This document shows, in pieces, positions 61,171-64,000 of a stretch of 64,000 bases of DNA. This DNA is from Halosaccharopolyspora lacisalsi. GTDB taxonomy: Bacteria; Actinomycetota; Actinomycetes; Mycobacteriales; Pseudonocardiaceae. The notes below the pieces were generated by a model. It made no database searches, was not told the origin of the DNA, and saw only the letters and a list, made by a program, of their open reading frames with translations. The stretch is from the NCBI RefSeq assembly GCF_014137975.1, contig NZ_JACGWZ010000005.1:372001-436000 (forward strand), given 5' to 3'. Numbering within the stretch: position 1 is the first letter of the stretch; each line of letters starts with the position of its first letter. The translations under genes and the position numbers were made by a program.

Positions 61171-61195
61171 CCTCGAGACAGCGGTCCGAACCGGG

Positions 61196-62053
61196 CTACT
61201 CGGACCTCAGGATGCCGACGGCGCCGTAGCCGTTGGCATCGGCGGCCTGCTCGTCGGGGACCGGTTCTTCGGGACGCCACTGGTCGAGCCGGGCCACACC
61301 GGGGTCGAGCACCGCGTAGCCGGCGAAGAACCCCGCGATCTCGGAGGGGGTGCGAAACAGCATTCGAGGGGTGTTGGTCTGGCCCATGAAATCCTGGACC
61401 GCCCGTACTTGCTGGTCGGTCGCGGCGTCCTGCACGGCGTGCGAGATCACGAGCGCGCTTCCCGGCACGCACACGTCGCGGTAGGTGGCGATGAGACCGG
61501 CCGGGTCGTCGGCGTCGTCGAGCAGGTCCAGGATGGCCACCGCCAGGATCGCCACCGGCCGGGTGAAGTCCAGCAGCTCGGTCACTCCGGGAGCGGTCAG
61601 CACCTTGTCCGGGTGACGGATGTCGGCCTGGGTGACGGTCACTCGCGAGTTGTCGCCGAGAAGCCGGCGAGCGTGGGCCACCGCCACCGGCTCCCGATCC
61701 ACGTAGGCCACGTGGGCGGTGGGGTCGTGTCGGTGGGCGATCTCGTGGACGTTGCCGACCGTGGGCATACCGGAGCCCAGGTCGAGGAACTGGTCGATGC
61801 CCTGCCGGCACAGCAGCGTCACCGCCCGCCCGAGGAAGGAGCGGTTGCCCCGGGTGTAGCGGGCGGTCCAGCTCGAGTTGCCCGGCAGGGCCTGGCGGAA
61901 CTGCTCGGCCGCGGTGCGGTCGACGGCGAAGTTGGCCGAGCCGCCGAGGAAGTAGTCGTACATCCGCGCGATGTTCGGCTTGTCCACGTCTATGCCCGCC
62001 GCGGCCTCCGGAGGCCGCAACAGCGGGTTCTGCCCCCATTCGTGCCGACCCAT
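61196..62053 (-). CDS. SAM-dependent methyltransferase, DUF574 family
   Basis: A 285-residue protein of the actinobacterial S-adenosyl-methyltransferase family once called DUF574. DKPNIARMYDYFLGGSANFA opens the family domain, QFLDLGSGMPTVGNVHEIAH is motif I, AHVAYVDREPVAVAHARRLL motif II, and VAILAVAILDLLDDADDPAG follows. Many paralogues exist per genome, often near XRE regulators; the substrate is unknown. The ATG at 62053 follows GGAGGG. An in-frame extension to 62191 is not conserved. Confidence 0.9.
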   Translation of the reverse strand: MGRHEWGQNPLLRPPEAAAGIDVDKPNIARMYDYFLGGSANFAVDRTAAEQFRQALPGNSSWTARYTRGNRSFLGRAVTLLCRQGIDQFLDLGSGMPTVGNVHEIAHRHDPTAHVAYVDREPVAVAHARRLLGDNSRVTVTQADIRHPDKVLTAPGVTELLDFTRPVAILAVAILDLLDDADDPAGLIATYRDVCVPGSALVISHAVQDAATDQQVRAVQDFMGQTNTPRMLFRTPSEIAGFFAGYAVLDPGVARLDQWRPEEPVPDEQAADANGYGAVGILRSE

Positions 62054-62206
62054 GAACCCTCCGACCACCGGTGACCGTCCAGTGGTCACGACCGTAACCC
62101 GCACCACCGGGTGCGGCCAGGGCAGCACGCTTACAGCGAACTTTTCGATCATCGGGGGTCGACCGACAGTAGGCTGTTGTCCCAGGACCAACGTGAGGAG
62201 CCAGTC

Positions 62207-63147
62207 ATGCCGTTCGAACCGGACCCCGAACTGAAGCCCGCGTTCGAGGCCTTCGCCGAGCTGGGGATCCAGCCCCCGCTCGGGGCGACTGGCGGGCGAT
62301 TCGGAAGCTGACCGAGACGATGCACGCCGGGATGTACACCTGGACCGATCCGGCCCTCGGCGTCTCGCCCACCGACTTCGAAGCCACCGGCGTCGACGGC
62401 GAGACGGTGGGACTGCGGTGGTTCACCAAGGACGGGGCGGTTTCCGAGGCCGCCGTGGTGTACCTGCACGGTGGTGGGGTGATCGTGGGCTCGATCGACG
62501 ACTCGGCCTTCAGGATCGCCGAGTACGTGCGCTCGACCGGGGTGGCGGTGCTCGCCGTCGAGTATCGGCTGGCTCCCGAACATCCGCATCCGACCCCGGT
62601 CGAGGACTGTTTCGCGGGTTTGAGCTGGCTCGTGGAGCACGCTTCCGAGCTGGGTGCCGATTCGGCCCGCGTCGCCGTGATGGGGGAGAGCGCGGGTGGA
62701 GGTCTCGCCGCCGGAGTGGCGCTGCTCGCCCGCGAGCGTGGTGTGGCGCTGGCCCGGCAGATCCTCGTTCACCCGATGCTCGACGACCGCACGACCGCGC
62801 CCGATCCGGAGCTCGTCCCGTTCGGGGTGTGGAACTACGACATGAACTTCACCGGTTGGAACGCGTTGCTCGGCGATGCCGTCGGTACCGACGCCGTACC
62901 ACCGTCCGCGGCGCCCGCGCGGGCGAGCGAGTTGAGTGGCCTCGCGCCGGCCTACATCGAGGTCGGTGAGCTCGACATCTTCCGCGACGAGGACATGGAG
63001 TACGCGCGCAGGCTCGCCGCCGCCGGAGTGTCGGTCGAGTTCCACGTGCATCCCGGTTGCCCGCACGCCTTCGACGGTGCCGCCCCGGATGCCGACGTGG
63101 TGGCGCGCGCGATGGCCGACCGGACTCGCGTTCTCGCGCGGCTGTAG
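62207..63147 (+). pseudogene. alpha/beta hydrolase (HSL/esterase family) with an N-terminal frameshift
   Basis: The start has a good RBS (GAGGAG, 7 bp) and reads MPFEPDPELKPAFEAFAELG, IQPPLG before hitting a stop at 62311. The rest (DWRAIRKLTETMHAGMYTWT, oxyanion HGGG in YLHGGGVIVGS, nucleophile MGESAGGGLAAG, Asp ELDIFRDED, His GCPHAFDG) lies in another frame. One extra G in the G4 run at 62282-62285 would join them. A product initiated at ATG 62320 would keep the whole catalytic domain, so activity may survive. Confidence 0.75.
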
Positions 63148-63241
63148 TAGTACGCACCGACTCGGTCCGAGTGATCCGGAACATATCCCGCGCCCCGGCT
63201 ACCGGAAGTAGGGTGAGCGGATCGAACTCGGGAGGTTGGTT

Positions 63242-64000
63242 TTGTCCGACGGTGACGTGGCGCGGGGCCGGTACGCCTGGATCGAACCGGGCGCGCACGA
63301 GGTGGCCTCCGGGGTCTATCGAATTCCGCTTCCGCTGCCCAGCGACGGGCTGCGCGCGGTCAACGTGTACGCCGTCGTCGACGGGGACGGGCTGGTGCTC
63401 GTCGATTCTGGCTGGGCGCTGGAGCAGGCGCGCGAGCAGCTCGAAACCGCTCTCGGCGAGATCGGCTACGGACTCTCCGACATTCGGCGCTTCCTGATGA
63501 CGCACATACACCGGGACCACTACACCCTGGGAGTGACCCTGCGCCGGACGTTCGGCACGAGGGTGAGTCTGGGGGCGGGGGAGCGACCGTCACTGGAAAC
63601 CATCATGAGCGGCCGGTCCGACGGCCAGCTGTCCCGGCTCCGACGAGCGGGTGCCGACGAACTGGTCGAGACCGTGCTGGAGGGGGACCAGCACGATCCG
63701 GCGCCGCCTCAGGACGGTTACGAGCTGCCGGACGACTGGATCGGGAACGCGGTCGAGGTCGAACTCGAGTCCCGCACGCTGCACGTCGTGGCCACGCCCG
63801 GCCACACCCGTGGTCACGTGGTCCTCCTCGACTTCGAGGCCGCCCTGCTGTTCTCCGGTGATCACGTGCTGCCCCACATCACGCCCTCCATCGGGCTGGA
63901 GTCGGCCACGACGGACCTGCCCCTGGGGGACTACCTCGACTCGCTGCGTCTGATGCGTCACTATCCCGACATGCGACTGCTGCCGGCTCACGGCCCGGTC
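63242..64000 (+). CDS. metallo-beta-lactamase-fold hydrolase, 3' end outside the window
   Basis: At least 253 residues of an MBL-fold protein. GLVLVDSGWALEQAREQLET, the metal motif MTHIHRDHYTLG (HxHxDH), VATPGHTRGHVVLLDFEAAL and LFSGDHVLPHITPSIGLE are visible. This resembles the glyoxalase II/BLASTp-like hydrolases of actinomycetes rather than antibiotic beta-lactamases. The TTG start follows GGGAGG at 6-7 bp. The sequence runs off the window after LLPAHGPV, shortly before the expected C terminus. Confidence 0.87.
   Translation, partial: MSDGDVARGRYAWIEPGAHEVASGVYRIPLPLPSDGLRAVNVYAVVDGDGLVLVDSGWALEQAREQLETALGEIGYGLSDIRRFLMTHIHRDHYTLGVTLRRTFGTRVSLGAGERPSLETIMSGRSDGQLSRLRRAGADELVETVLEGDQHDPAPPQDGYELPDDWIGNAVEVELESRTLHVVATPGHTRGHVVLLDFEAALLFSGDHVLPHITPSIGLESATTDLPLGDYLDSLRLMRHYPDMRLLPAHGPV

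Overview
The window is high-GC actinomycete DNA with compact, strongly GC3-biased genes. The gene families (XRE/DUF5753-DUF397 pairs, a folP2-gpgS pair, a DUF574-type methyltransferase, F420-dependent LLM oxidoreductase, an MFS small-subunit peptide, an IdeR/DmdR-type iron box) suggest Pseudonocardiales, perhaps near Actinopolyspora or Saccharopolyspora. The genus is inference. No rRNA, tRNA, CRISPR array or intact transposase was recognised.

Layout. 1-4.7 kb: the end of a TctA-type carboxylate permease, two SDR genes, a short GntR regulator, small proteins and a Prim-Pol-like protein. 4.7-17.8 kb: a pectin (rhamnogalacturonan-I) utilisation region with an AGE-family isomerase, a LacI regulator, a secreted PL11 rhamnogalacturonan lyase in an operon with a secreted SGNH esterase, and a Tat-exported exo-rhamnogalacturonan lyase-like protein. 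These are tied together by a shared LacI-type operator, TGAA(A/T)CGTTTTA. Next to them is a second LacI gene divergent from a DUF993/sugar-isomerase pair, with its own GGAAA-n4-TTTCC operators. 17.9-23.2 kb: a decayed stretch holding remnants or frameshifted copies of an AA10 monooxygenase, a GH1 beta-glucosidase, a PQQ sugar dehydrogenase and a GH12 endoglucanase, one intact secreted beta-helix protein, and a broken XRE/DUF397 pair. 23.3-25.7 kb: RtcB RNA ligase, a GNAT enzyme and a SIS-domain hexuloisomerase.

26-32.6 kb: a GntR-controlled operon of a dimethylglycine-dehydrogenase-like FAD/GcvT enzyme, etfB, etfA and a YjiH-type membrane protein. This reads as an N-demethylation module that passes electrons to ETF and folate. 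32.7-35.6 kb: a TRIC-type channel, gene remnants, and an OFA-type MFS carrier with a 42-residue partner. 35.8-45.6 kb: a divergent sugar-acid catabolic cluster. A five-gene minus-strand operon encodes an Nramp-like carrier, a small membrane protein, a KdaD-like FAH enzyme, an IlvD/Edd dehydratase and a GntP permease. The plus-strand arm encodes GntR, L-fuconate dehydratase and a GlcD-type oxidase. A 28-bp inverted repeat sits between the two arms.

45.7-64 kb: mixed housekeeping and accessory genes, including methyltransferases, an F420 oxidoreductase, quinone reductases, an ABC-F protein, an iron-siderophore lipoprotein under an iron box, a thioesterase, folP2-like and gpgS genes, an esterase and a partial metallo-beta-lactamase-fold protein.

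Two features recur. First, a roughly 49-bp near-perfect palindrome (GGTGAACG...CGTTCACC) appears five times, mostly between convergent genes and with compensated stem changes, plus a half copy at the broken end of the XRE gene. Second, several genes carry single-base frameshifts, three of them at short G runs (GH12, Eis-like, alpha/beta hydrolase). These could reflect decay, phase variation or assembly error.
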